Shown here one piece after another: positions 7,983 through 15,672 of a DNA stretch of 23,223 nt. The translations under genes were made by a program, and so were the position numbers. Below the pieces are notes generated by a model. That model was not told where the DNA came from, did not search any database, and was given only the letters and a program-made list of their open reading frames with translations. Source of the stretch: DATKHF01 sp035510355 (GTDB lineage: Bacteria > Patescibacteriota > Saccharimonadia > Saccharimonadales > UBA4665); the NCBI GenBank assembly GCA_035510355.1, contig DATKHF010000015.1, forward strand, positions 1 to 23,223. The letters are read 5' to 3'. The stretch's first letter is position 1. Each line of letters begins with the position of its first letter.

Positions 7983-9299
7983 TTATTTGTTTTTATCTGA
8001 GAGCTTGTCAGTATCATCTTTACCATGGTGCCTGGATAAGCGTTTCAAAAAAGAAGGCTTTTCTACATCATCATCTTCAGAACCACTTATAACACTCGAA
8101 TCCGAAGTCTTGTCATGACTATCGTTATCATTACTAGTATTACGTGACTCATCATCTTCAGAACCATGATCATCGTCATCGATTGTCCACATATTTGGTG
8201 TGTGATTCTCGCGCGTAAAATCACTGTCTTCCTCACCAGATGATAGAGACATGTCTAAATCTTTCATAACAGTATCGTCTGCTCGAGAAGTTGTTGGTTT
8301 CGTCGTGCTGTCGCTATCGTCAGACACATTACGGCTGGAGAAATATGAGGCATCAAAACCTGTAGCAACTACCGTAACGATGACCTCTCCACCTAATTCA
8401 CTGTTAATGCTTGCCCCGAAGATTATATTAGCCTCGGAGTCTGCGGCAGTCGTGATAATCTCAGCGGCCGTATTAATTTCGTGCATGGTCAGGTCATCAC
8501 CGCCAATAACATTAAACAAAATTCCCCTGGCTCCATCTATTGAAACTTCCAAAAGAGGTGACTCAATAGCCTGCTGAGCAGCTTGCACAGCTCGACCTTC
8601 ACCACTAGCCCGGCCAATACCCATTAAAGCTGACCCAGCATCTTTCATGACAGTTTTGACGTCCGCAAAATCAAGGTTAATTAAGCCGTGGACTATAATG
8701 AGATCAGATATACCTTGGACCCCCTGTCTCAAGACGTCATCAGCAACTTTAAATGCTTCTAGAAGAGGAGTTTGACGTTCAATCGTCTGGAGTAGCCTAT
8801 CATTCGGAATAACAATTAGCGTATCTACTGATTTTCTAAGATTCTCTATAGCTACATCAGCATTGCGGCGACGTTTTTCGCCTTCAAAAGCAAACGGCTT
8901 TGTAGCAAACCCCACGACAAGCGCATTAACATCCTTGGCTAATTTTGCAACTATGTGGCCAGCGCCACTGCCAGTCCCGCCACCAGCACCAAGTGTAATG
9001 AATACCATATCGGCACCTTCCAAAGCTTTTTGAATCTCATCCTTCGATTCTTCAGCAGCTTGTTGACCAATGGAAGGGTCAGCGCCGGCACCAAGACCTT
9101 TTGTAGTATCCTTACCGATATGAATTTTAACTTGGGCTTTTGAATTATGAAGCGCCTGGGCATCAGTATTAATCGCTACGAATTCTACCCCTTCAACACC
9201 CGCATCAACCATACGGTCAATTGCAGCTCCACCTGCTCCACCAACACCTACAACTTTAATTCGAGCAAACGTTTCGATAGCTGGAGCAACTTGTGGCAT
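7983..9299 (-). CDS. ftsZ: Cell division protein FtsZ
   Basis: Tubulin-like GTPase that polymerises into the division ring. The nucleotide-binding GVGGAGG is near the N-terminus, NTDAQAL follows, and the tubulin signature GGGTGSGAG lies at residues 106-114. The globular part ends near residue 325 and is followed by a long, acidic, Ser/Asp-rich linker. KPSFLKRL at about 414-421 resembles the conserved C-terminal peptide that binds FtsA, but about 17 more residues follow it. The start at 9299 gives 438 residues. A TTG 17 codons earlier is rejected because the promoter's predicted transcription start lies downstream of it. ftsA is directly upstream, so the partners are adjacent, though ftsZ has its own promoter. 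Confidence 0.97.
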   Translation of the reverse strand: MPQVAPAIETFARIKVVGVGGAGGAAIDRMVDAGVEGVEFVAINTDAQALHNSKAQVKIHIGKDTTKGLGAGADPSIGQQAAEESKDEIQKALEGADMVFITLGAGGGTGSGAGHIVAKLAKDVNALVVGFATKPFAFEGEKRRRNADVAIENLRKSVDTLIVIPNDRLLQTIERQTPLLEAFKVADDVLRQGVQGISDLIIVHGLINLDFADVKTVMKDAGSALMGIGRASGEGRAVQAAQQAIESPLLEVSIDGARGILFNVIGGDDLTMHEINTAAEIITTAADSEANIIFGASINSELGGEVIVTVVATGFDASYFSSRNVSDDSDSTTKPTTSRADDTVMKDLDMSLSSGEEDSDFTRENHTPNMWTIDDDDHGSEDDESRNTSNDNDSHDKTSDSSVISGSEDDDVEKPSFLKRLSRHHGKDDTDKLSDKNK

Positions 9300-9335
9300 A
9301 ACGGTATAAGTCTCTTTTAACTTTCTATGTCTGTA

Positions 9336-9364
9336 AGTATACTCTAACAATCTGTGTAGTTCAA
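9336..9364 (-). promoter_or_regulatory. Promoter of ftsZ
   Basis: TTGAAC (9364-9359) and TATACT (9341-9336) on the minus strand are separated by 17 bases. The expected start of transcription near 9329 leaves about a 30-base leader to the ATG at 9299. The leader has only a weak purine run (AAAGAGA) as ribosome-binding site. Confidence 0.7.
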
Positions 9365-9427
9365 TAAATACTTGTTCAGCAATAAAGATTGGTTCTCGAT
9401 TTAGGCTTCAAAGTGCTGTACACATAT

Positions 9428-10669
9428 TTATCGTTTTATTGAGCGCAAAAAACGGTGTAGCGGCTGCAAAATTTTTGTGTTCGAATAGGTTCCCGGGGCG
9501 TTATTGGCTTGGTCAGTTGGCAATAGTAACATATCGAGTAACATGAGGCCTACCGCGGTATATGCATCTGTACTATTTACTGATTCAATGAGTCCACCGA
9601 CAGGCTGAAGTCGACCAACCCGAACAGCTAGTTGCAGCTTCTCTTTAGTAAACTCCGCGAGTCCAGGTAGTTTTGCCCCACCGCCCACCAGTACAACGCC
9701 TCCTGGTAACTTACGTGATCGTTGAATCTTATGAAGTTCTCTTTCTACGTAATCCAGCAACTCGTCTATGCGAGCTTCTGTGACCATTGCAATGTCATCA
9801 GTTTTAAAAGTATGTGGTGAACCTTGAAATTTTATAGTCACTGTTTCTTTTTTATTGCCCTCTTGATCCAAACTGGCATGTTCAATTTTAACCTGCTCAG
9901 CAATGTCTAGATCAGTTTTAAGACCTATAGCCAAATCATTCGTTAAATGTGTGCCCCCGATCGGCAGAACTGCAATATGTTGCACCTCGCCGTCTTCGAT
10001 AACTATGAAATTAGTTGTAGCGGCGCCAATATCTAACAAAGCGGTTCCAGCCTCTTTCTGCTGACGGGTTAATACGGCTTCAGCGGCAGCCAAGCTAGAA
10101 ACCGTTCGTCGGTTAGCTATAACTTGAGCTTTCTCGAGTGCTACGTCAAGATTACGCAGATTAGGAACGGCTGCCGTTATGATATGAGTATCAACCTCTA
10201 GTCGTACACCACGCATCCCAACTGGATCTTTTATATTGCTCTGTCCATCTAAACGATAATTTTTAGCAAATATTTGAACGATTTCCCGATTCGGGGGTAA
10301 TTGCACAATTGTTGCTGCCTCCTCTACCCGTAATCGATCTTCGTTAGTAATTTCACTGTTGGCCGTACTTATTGCAACAACTCCTCTTGAGTTGATACCC
10401 GTTATGTGTGTACCGTTGATGTTAACTGTGGCATTATGAATCCTAACCCCAGCCAAACGCTCAGCTTCAGTAACAGCTTGAATTATAGCTTCGGTCACTT
10501 CATTGATGTAGACAACAACACCCTTTCGCATTCCTGTATTAGGAGCGCTACCGTAACCGATTATTGACGGCTTAGCGGGATCATTCTGGTCTGGTATGCC
10601 TACGATACAACGTACTGTAGAAGTACCCACATCAAGACCAACGTAATGTGGCAGAACTTGGTCGTGCAT
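9428..10669 (-). CDS. ftsA: Cell division protein FtsA
   Basis: Actin-like ATPase that tethers FtsZ filaments to the membrane; 413 residues, a usual length. The phosphate-1 loop is GLDVGTSTVRC at residues 11-21, the phosphate-2 motif LLDIGAATTNFIV is near 210, and the adenosine motif VVLVGGGAKLPG is near 322. The SHS2 (1C) domain is at about residues 85-165. The C-terminus ends in LQPLHRFLRSIKR, a plausible amphipathic membrane-targeting helix. It lies just before ftsZ. No Shine-Dalgarno precedes the ATG. Instead TATACT ends seven bases before it, which predicts a leaderless mRNA and supports this start. Confidence 0.96.
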   Translation of the reverse strand: MHDQVLPHYVGLDVGTSTVRCIVGIPDQNDPAKPSIIGYGSAPNTGMRKGVVVYINEVTEAIIQAVTEAERLAGVRIHNATVNINGTHITGINSRGVVAISTANSEITNEDRLRVEEAATIVQLPPNREIVQIFAKNYRLDGQSNIKDPVGMRGVRLEVDTHIITAAVPNLRNLDVALEKAQVIANRRTVSSLAAAEAVLTRQQKEAGTALLDIGAATTNFIVIEDGEVQHIAVLPIGGTHLTNDLAIGLKTDLDIAEQVKIEHASLDQEGNKKETVTIKFQGSPHTFKTDDIAMVTEARIDELLDYVERELHKIQRSRKLPGGVVLVGGGAKLPGLAEFTKEKLQLAVRVGRLQPVGGLIESVNSTDAYTAVGLMLLDMLLLPTDQANNAPGTYSNTKILQPLHRFLRSIKR

Positions 10670-10676
10670 GTTGGCA

Positions 10677-10706
10677 AGTATACCGCTTATTCTACCTTTA
10701 CAGCAA
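10677..10706 (-). promoter_or_regulatory. Promoter for a leaderless ftsA transcript
   Basis: TTGCTG (10706-10701) and TATACT (10682-10677) on the minus strand are 18 bases apart. Seven bases (10676-10670) separate the -10 from the ATG at 10669, so transcription should start at the start codon itself. No Shine-Dalgarno is present. Confidence 0.6.
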
Positions 10707-10723
10707 GCAGGAACTCCTTGAAC

Positions 10724-11479
10724 CTAAATAGCTGTCAAGATCTCAGCCGCGCTATCTTCGATTAATACAGTGTGCTCAAAATGTGCTGACCACGAAGCAT
10801 CCCAAGTCAGCACCGTCCAGCCATCATCAGCAACATAAACTTTATCCTCGCCTAATGTAGCCATCGGCTCAATAGCAATTGTCATACCTTTAGAAAGTTT
10901 TGCTCCTGTATGTCTTTTGCCGTAATTTGGTACATTTGGATCCTCGTGGAGATAATGTCCTACCCCGTGCCCAACCAAGTCGCGAACTATCCCGTAGTGA
11001 TGCTTACTTAGTTGAGCCTCTACTGTCGCCCCAATATCACCTGTCCGTACACCATGATGAACAGCGTCAATACCCGCCAATAAAGCTCTGTGGGTATTCT
11101 GTACTAGATCAGCATGTTGACGCTTCAGTGGTTTACCTACGATAGTACTTATGGCTGCGTCAGTTATCATACCCCTATACTGCACCCCAAAGTCTAAACT
11201 TAAAATATCACCCTCTTGTAAGATCTTCTGCTCAGAAGGAATCCCATGAACAACTTCATTATTTATAGAGGTACAAAGTACATCAGGGAAACCCTGATAG
11301 CCCAAAAACGCTGGCTCTCCACCCAGACTGTGCAGTTCTGCAACGGCCATATCGGCAAGTTTTTTCGTGCTCAGACCAGCTATTGTGTGCTGTTCTAAAA
11401 ACCTTAAAACGTTGGCCAACATATGACCACTTTCGCGCATAGATTGAATTTCAGTAGCAGTTTTTACACTCGTAAACAT
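10724..11479 (-). CDS. map: Type I methionine aminopeptidase
   Basis: Removes the initiator methionine from new proteins after deformylation; 251 residues. All five metal ligands are present with E. coli-like spacing: Asp96 (SLDFG), Asp107 (ITDAA), His171 (GHGVGHYLHE), Glu204 (IAIEPM) and Glu235 (HFEHT). The substrate-positioning His79 is in EVVHGIP. No N-terminal zinc finger is present. The ATG at 11479 lies inside the end of adk (16-base overlap), indicating translational coupling. It works in the same pathway as def and fmt elsewhere in this window. Confidence 0.96.
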   Translation of the reverse strand: MFTSVKTATEIQSMRESGHMLANVLRFLEQHTIAGLSTKKLADMAVAELHSLGGEPAFLGYQGFPDVLCTSINNEVVHGIPSEQKILQEGDILSLDFGVQYRGMITDAAISTIVGKPLKRQHADLVQNTHRALLAGIDAVHHGVRTGDIGATVEAQLSKHHYGIVRDLVGHGVGHYLHEDPNVPNYGKRHTGAKLSKGMTIAIEPMATLGEDKVYVADDGWTVLTWDASWSAHFEHTVLIEDSAAEILTAI

Positions 11480-12009
11480 TGCTCAGCCGCCGTTTGGATA
11501 CGATCATGGACTACGCCCACGCTGCCAACACCGTTAATCTCATAAACTGGCACTTTGCGCTTACGGTAAAAATCAATAACTGGTTTAGTGCGTTCATAAT
11601 AAATATTAAGACGCCTCTCAATAACTTCTGGCGCATCTTCAGTTCGTCCCCGACCAGACAATCGTTTGATAAGTTCATCCTTCGGTACGTTAAAAACAAT
11701 AAGACATTTAATTTCTCGATTATAACTCAGCAAACGTTCCTCTAGCCATTTTGCTTGCATAGTATTGCGCGGATAACCATCTAGAACAATACGAGCTTTT
11801 TGATCACCATTTAGAAGAGCTTCATCAAGCACTTTATTAGTAAGTTCATCATCGATAAGTTCGCCGGTCGCCATTCGTTTCAGGACTTCAGGATCGGATG
11901 AATCACGGAATAACTGTCCAGTCGATAACCAACGACACTTGTTACGAACAACTAATAGTTCACCTTGGACGCTTTTACCCGAGCCGGGTGGTCCGAAAAA
12001 TAAAACCAT
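11464..12009 (-). CDS. adk: Adenylate kinase
   Basis: Interconverts ATP + AMP and 2 ADP; 181 residues. The P-loop GPPGSGKS is at residues 6-13. LSTGQLFRD is the AMP-binding segment and VLDGYPRN the second conserved motif. The region of the LID reads RLSGRGRTEDAPEVIERRL, a short lid without the four-cysteine zinc site, as in short-form adenylate kinases. The gene starts three bases after the yqeY stop and overlaps map at its end. No separate ribosome-binding site is evident, so coupling to yqeY is likely. Confidence 0.94.
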   Translation of the reverse strand: MVLFFGPPGSGKSVQGELLVVRNKCRWLSTGQLFRDSSDPEVLKRMATGELIDDELTNKVLDEALLNGDQKARIVLDGYPRNTMQAKWLEERLLSYNREIKCLIVFNVPKDELIKRLSGRGRTEDAPEVIERRLNIYYERTKPVIDFYRKRKVPVYEINGVGSVGVVHDRIQTAAEQCLRV

Positions 12010-12012
12010 AGC

Positions 12013-12468
12013 TTATCTTGTTAGCCTTTCTTTTGTGAGTCGGGCAATAACTGAACCATCTGCTGCCGCTCCTACCTTCTGTTTAACTTGGGTAATTACC
12101 TGACCCATAGCTTGTTGCCCAGAGACGTTGAGGCTTTTAACTGTTTCGTCAACAATTGTCTGTAACTTTTCTTCTGAAAGCTGCTCTGGTAAATATGCAT
12201 CAATTATGGCTTTTTCATCCAGCTCTTGTTTAGCACGATCATTTGCTGAACCTTGTCTGTACAGATCAGCGCTTTCTTGACGTTTTTTAGATTCTTTAGC
12301 AAGTAATTGGATAATACTCTCGTCATTTAGACCACTGTCACGCACACCTTTAGCAACCTCTTCGTTAAGAATAACGCTCTTTACACTTCTAAGCGTCGTA
12401 ACGCGCGTTGCATCTCCAGCCAATAAGGCAGTCTTAAGATCACGTTCAATTTGTTCTTTGAGGCTCAT
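12013..12468 (-). CDS. GatB/YqeY domain protein
   Basis: A 151-residue YqeY-family protein, related to the tail domain of the GatB subunit of tRNA-dependent amidotransferase. Its function as a free-standing protein is not established. Recognisable segments are LKEQIERDLKTALLAGD, RVTTLRSVKSVILNEEV, KESKKRQESADLYRQGSAN and the C-terminal MGQVITQVKQKVG...DGSVIARLTKE. The start codon follows the stop of rpsU directly (TAAATG), so it is translated from the rpsU mRNA. The rpsU-yqeY arrangement is found in many bacteria. Confidence 0.92.
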   Translation of the reverse strand: MSLKEQIERDLKTALLAGDATRVTTLRSVKSVILNEEVAKGVRDSGLNDESIIQLLAKESKKRQESADLYRQGSANDRAKQELDEKAIIDAYLPEQLSEEKLQTIVDETVKSLNVSGQQAMGQVITQVKQKVGAAADGSVIARLTKERLTR

Positions 12469-12684
12469 TTACCGTTGGCCAAGTCTAATCTTCTGTAACT
12501 TTACTGCCTTACGTTCACGACGAACAATCGCCTTCTGGCGTCTTTCGGGTTTGCTGATGGGCTTCTCAAAATACTGCCCTTGTTTAACCACCACCATAGT
12601 ACCTGATTGCTGTACCTTACGGTTAAATCGACGCAATAAGTTCTCTAGAGATTCCCTGGAGTCCTTCCGTGTAACTTGTATCAT
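12469..12684 (-). CDS. rpsU: 30S ribosomal protein S21
   Basis: Small basic subunit protein bS21, involved in initiation near the 16S 3' end. It is 71 residues from the ATG at 12684. The N-terminal MIQVTRKDSRESLENLLRRF and the basic C-terminus (RRQKAIVRRERKAVKLQK) are characteristic. A longer frame beginning at 12720 adds a non-family hydrophobic leader that overlaps the promoter and is rejected. TACAAT ends seven bases before the ATG and there is no Shine-Dalgarno, so the mRNA is predicted leaderless. It leads the yqeY-adk-map run. Confidence 0.93.
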   Translation of the reverse strand: MIQVTRKDSRESLENLLRRFNRKVQQSGTMVVVKQGQYFEKPISKPERRQKAIVRRERKAVKLQKIRLGQR

Positions 12685-12691
12685 GACCCAT

Positions 12692-12720
12692 ATTGTAAGT
12701 AATACAAGGGGTTTTTGCAA
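12692..12720 (-). promoter_or_regulatory. Promoter for a leaderless rpsU operon transcript
   Basis: TTGCAA (12720-12715) and TACAAT (12697-12692) on the minus strand have a 17-base spacer. Seven bases (12691-12685) lie between the -10 and the ATG at 12684. This is the best example of the leaderless layout because both hexamers and the spacer are near ideal. Confidence 0.7.
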
Positions 12721-12726
12721 GTAATA

Positions 12727-13017
12727 TTAAAGAGACTGCTGACGTTTTTGATTTGCTCGTTGTGATTTCAACACGATACTTTGCAGCTCTTTAAATATAA
12801 GAAACTGTTTATTCGTATAGTAAACTTTTGTATTTGCCTGTTTTTCGGACAACAGAAAACCAACTTTTTCCAAACGCTTAAGTTCACGTTGAATGTTACC
12901 AGCGTCCTCTTTTATCAGCTTGGCAAGGCCTCTCACGTGAGTTTTAAAGTCCGGATACTTAGCATAGATTACTATAATCTTGCGGCGGACTCGTGAAGTA
13001 ATAAATACATCTAACAT
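12727..13017 (-). CDS. Small winged-helix DNA-binding protein
   Basis: A 96-residue protein with an ArsR-like winged-helix pattern. The segment HVRGLAKLIKEDAGNIQRELKRLEKVGFL (about residues 27-55) reads as helix, turn and recognition helix, followed by a wing SEKQANTKVYYTNKQ, then a C-terminal helix and a basic tail (KSQRANQKRQQSL). No metal-binding cysteines are present, so it is not a classical metal sensor. It is the first gene on this strand before rpsU, divergent from priA. Its target is unknown; being next to its own promoter region, autoregulation is possible but not shown. Confidence 0.75.
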   Translation of the reverse strand: MLDVFITSRVRRKIIVIYAKYPDFKTHVRGLAKLIKEDAGNIQRELKRLEKVGFLLSEKQANTKVYYTNKQFLIFKELQSIVLKSQRANQKRQQSL

Positions 13018-13025
13018 AAGCTATA

Positions 13026-13055
13026 TTGTTATTAGCACAACGACTACAATATAAC
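13026..13055 (+). promoter_or_regulatory. Possible promoter of priA
   Basis: TTGTTA (13026-13031) and TATAAC (13050-13055) are 18 bases apart, leaving a leader of about 50 bases before the ATG at 13112. The leader has no evident Shine-Dalgarno, so this is a tentative call. Confidence 0.35.
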
Positions 13056-13058
13056 CCT

Positions 13059-13087
13059 AGTATACCCGCCTACTATTGGCATTTCAA
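13059..13087 (-). promoter_or_regulatory. Promoter of the winged-helix gene
   Basis: TTGAAA (13087-13082) and TATACT (13064-13059) on the minus strand have a 17-base spacer and leave about a 35-base leader. It faces away from priA, so the intergenic region is a divergent promoter region. Confidence 0.7.
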
Positions 13088-13111
13088 GCTAATTTGTTCG
13101 AAAATAGAATC

Positions 13112-15058
13112 ATGGCAAATTATTACTACAAAGTTTGGGTGGCCAGCGGACGCTATCATAGCTCGGATCCGCTAACTTATTGCGCCTCACAGAAACTTAT
13201 AGTTGGATCAATAGTAAGTGTGTCCCTTAAACAGTGGCAGTGTTTAGCGATTGTTCAACAAGAAGTCGCTCAACCTCATTTTAAAGTTAAATCAATAGAT
13301 TGGTCTCTGGATTCACTATCTATACCAAAACCCCTTCTTCAGCTAAGAGAATGGATGCAGCAGTACTACCCTGGTTCTTCCGGTGTCACAACTCAACTCT
13401 TTTTGCCGAGCGGATCATTAAAACCACCTCTGGACTTATCCCAACACCAATACAAAGAATCTAAAATAAACAAAAACAAATTACCGACTTTAAGTAGTGA
13501 GCAAGTTTTGGTTTTAAAAGCTATCAAAGATATGGGCACGTACGTTATACACGGCGAAACTGGCACAGGTAAAACACGCGTGTATCAAGAGCTAGCTATG
13601 CGAGCTATTAACAATCGTCGATCAGCAATAATTTTAACACCTGAAATTAGCTTAACAGCGCAGTTATACAAAAACTTTCGTGCAGTATTTGGCGAGCGTG
13701 TAGTTATTGTACATTCTCAGCTAACACCAGCCACTAGGCGACAAACGTGGCTCAGAATTGCCACCACAACAGAGCCGTTAATTATTATTGGTACTCGTTC
13801 GGCACTTTTTAGCCCTTTGAAAGATATCGGGTTAATCGTTGTAGACGAGGCTCATGAACCAGCCTACAAACAAGATAAAAGTCCTTACTATCATGCTATA
13901 CGAGTAGCAAGCAAGTTAAGTTCTCTTCATCAGGCTGCGCTAGTGCTCGGATCGGCTACACCCCCAGTCTTGGATTACTTTATTGCTCAACATAAAAAAA
14001 TCCCTATTCTTCGCTTAGAGCTGCCTGCCATTAAAAAACTAGGACGTAAAATTGAACCTGTAGTGCTTGACCTTAAGGATCGAAGCCACTTCACAAAAGC
14101 AGCTCACTTATCAGATGAACTGCTCAGCGCCATGGAGCAAGCTCTAGAACGCAAGGAACAGACTCTTTTGTTTTTAAACCGAAGAGGGACGGCACATGTT
14201 GTATTGTGTCAAAATTGCGGTTGGCAGGCTCTATGCCCTCACTGTGACACCCCTTTAACCTACCATGGCGACGTACATGCAATGCGCTGTCATAGTTGTA
14301 ACTATAGCCGACCTTCAGTAGTGTCATGTCCAGTGTGTAAAAGTGCTGACATAGTATTTAGAAGTGTGGGCACTAAAGCTATTGCTGATGAAGTACACCG
14401 ACTTTTCCCGGACGCCACCATAATGCGGTTTGATACTGATAACAAAAAAGTAGAGCGTTTCGAAGAGAATTATGAACAAATAGTTCAGGGTAAGGTTGAT
14501 ATAATTATTGGCACACAGACTCTAGCTAAAGGTCTGGATCTACCCAATTTAAGCGTCGTAGGGGTAATTACAGCTGATACCAGCCTTTACATACCTGACT
14601 TTATGGCTCAAGAGCGGACTTACCAACTCGTTAGCCAAGTAATAGGCCGAACAAGCCGCGGTAAACAATACGGCAAGGTTATTATCCAAACCTATACCCC
14701 AACCAGTTCTGTTTTAAGAGCTGCCCTTCAAAAAGATTGGTTAACATTTTATTCTGAAGAGATTCAAGAACGTCAAGAATTCATGTTTCCACCCTTTTGC
14801 TATCTGTTAAAGCTCAGCTGTCGACGACGTAGTCCAAGCGCAGCACAGCAAGCCAGTCGCTCGCTCATAAAAATATTACAATCATTGGCTTTGAAGATCG
14901 ATGTTAATGGACCGGCTCCATCGTTTCATGAAAAGCATGGCAACCAATTTGAGTGGCAGCTCATTATTAAAGCCAAAAAGCGCAGCGAGCTATTAAAAGC
15001 TATAGCGGTTTTACCTTCAGGCTGGTCTTACGACATTGATCCGGTTAACCTGTTATAG
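13112..15058 (+). CDS. priA: Primosomal protein N', replication restart helicase PriA
   Basis: 3'-5' DNA helicase that reloads the replication machinery at collapsed forks; 648 residues, slightly short for the family. The N-terminal MANYYYKVWVASG matches the PriA 3'-DNA-binding domain. Walker A GETGTGKT is at 148-155 and Walker B/DEAH at 245-248. Paired cysteines between the helicase motifs (CQNC, CPHC, CHSC, CPVC) form the two zinc sites. The late helicase motif QVIGRTSRGK replaces the more usual QVxGRAGR. The ATG at 13112 is preferred over a TTG at 13076 because it begins the family N-terminus. def starts 39 bases downstream. Confidence 0.95.
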   Translation: MANYYYKVWVASGRYHSSDPLTYCASQKLIVGSIVSVSLKQWQCLAIVQQEVAQPHFKVKSIDWSLDSLSIPKPLLQLREWMQQYYPGSSGVTTQLFLPSGSLKPPLDLSQHQYKESKINKNKLPTLSSEQVLVLKAIKDMGTYVIHGETGTGKTRVYQELAMRAINNRRSAIILTPEISLTAQLYKNFRAVFGERVVIVHSQLTPATRRQTWLRIATTTEPLIIIGTRSALFSPLKDIGLIVVDEAHEPAYKQDKSPYYHAIRVASKLSSLHQAALVLGSATPPVLDYFIAQHKKIPILRLELPAIKKLGRKIEPVVLDLKDRSHFTKAAHLSDELLSAMEQALERKEQTLLFLNRRGTAHVVLCQNCGWQALCPHCDTPLTYHGDVHAMRCHSCNYSRPSVVSCPVCKSADIVFRSVGTKAIADEVHRLFPDATIMRFDTDNKKVERFEENYEQIVQGKVDIIIGTQTLAKGLDLPNLSVVGVITADTSLYIPDFMAQERTYQLVSQVIGRTSRGKQYGKVIIQTYTPTSSVLRAALQKDWLTFYSEEIQERQEFMFPPFCYLLKLSCRRRSPSAAQQASRSLIKILQSLALKIDVNGPAPSFHEKHGNQFEWQLIIKAKKRSELLKAIAVLPSGWSYDIDPVNLL

Positions 15059-15060
15059 CG

Positions 15061-15089
15061 TTGTGCTAAAGAAGTAAAGTCGGTATACT
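15061..15089 (+). promoter_or_regulatory. Promoter for a leaderless def-fmt transcript
   Basis: TTGTGC (15061-15066) and TATACT (15084-15089) are separated by 17 bases. Seven bases (15090-15096) lie before the ATG at 15097, so transcription should begin at the start codon. There is no Shine-Dalgarno. Confidence 0.65.
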
Positions 15090-15096
15090 CGTAGCC

Positions 15097-15672
15097 ATGA
15101 CAAATCCAAAGGATCAAATTATTACCTTGCCCAATCCACACCTTAGACAACGATCCCGTAAAGTAGGCCTTGTAACTGGAGATGTTCAAAAAATTATCAC
15201 TGACATGGAGGCCGCATTAGTCGACTGGGAAAACAGCCGGGAACACGAAGTCGGCGTAGCTCTAGCTGCAATACAAATCGATCAAGCCTTGAGAATTGTT
15301 ATTATTCGTAGTAATCACAACAACAAAGAAGACAAGTCTTTTCGCGTATTTATCAATCCTGTGATCACTAAATATGAAGGGCCAATCGAAACCGATCATG
15401 AAGGCTGTTTAAGCATCAAGGATATATACGGACTGATCCCCCGTTATCAAAAAGTACGAGTAAAAGCTCAGGACACTAGCGGTCGATCATTTAGAATAAC
15501 CGCTGAGGGGTTCCAAGCTCGTACTTTACAACACGAAATTGATCACACTAACGGTACGCTTTTCGTTGACCATATTAAGAATAATAAGAAAGCCTTTTTC
15601 ATATTAAACAAAGAGGGTAACTTGGAGCAGCTAGATGAAAAAGACATCGAACTCAGTAATATTTTTCGGTAA
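15097..15672 (+). CDS. def: Peptide deformylase
   Basis: Metalloenzyme that removes the formyl group from N-terminal formyl-methionine; 191 residues. Motif 2 EGCLS is at 102-106 with the metal ligand Cys104, and motif 3 HEIDH at 146-150 supplies the two histidines and the catalytic Glu. Motif 1 reads GVALAAIQ (53-60) where the family has GxGLAAxQ, usually with Pro before Gln, so it is divergent although the Gln is kept. The C-terminus is extended (NNKKAFFILNKEGN...). It overlaps fmt by 38 bases, and the opposed reactions of the pair are commonly co-encoded. Confidence 0.95.
   Translation: MTNPKDQIITLPNPHLRQRSRKVGLVTGDVQKIITDMEAALVDWENSREHEVGVALAAIQIDQALRIVIIRSNHNNKEDKSFRVFINPVITKYEGPIETDHEGCLSIKDIYGLIPRYQKVRVKAQDTSGRSFRITAEGFQARTLQHEIDHTNGTLFVDHIKNNKKAFFILNKEGNLEQLDEKDIELSNIFR

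Noticed and set aside
9300..9350. Upstream TTG start extending FtsZ by 17 residues
   Set aside because: The promoter TTGAAC-17-TATACT places the transcription start near 9329, inside the extension, and the added residues do not resemble an FtsZ N-terminus.
12685..12720. Longer S21 frame with a hydrophobic N-terminal leader
   Set aside because: The extra codons coincide with the -35 and -10 boxes, and S21 proteins start at the MIQV-type sequence.
13076..13111. TTG start extending PriA by 12 residues
   Set aside because: The family N-terminus begins at the ATG at 13112, and the extension overlaps the promoter of the divergent winged-helix gene.
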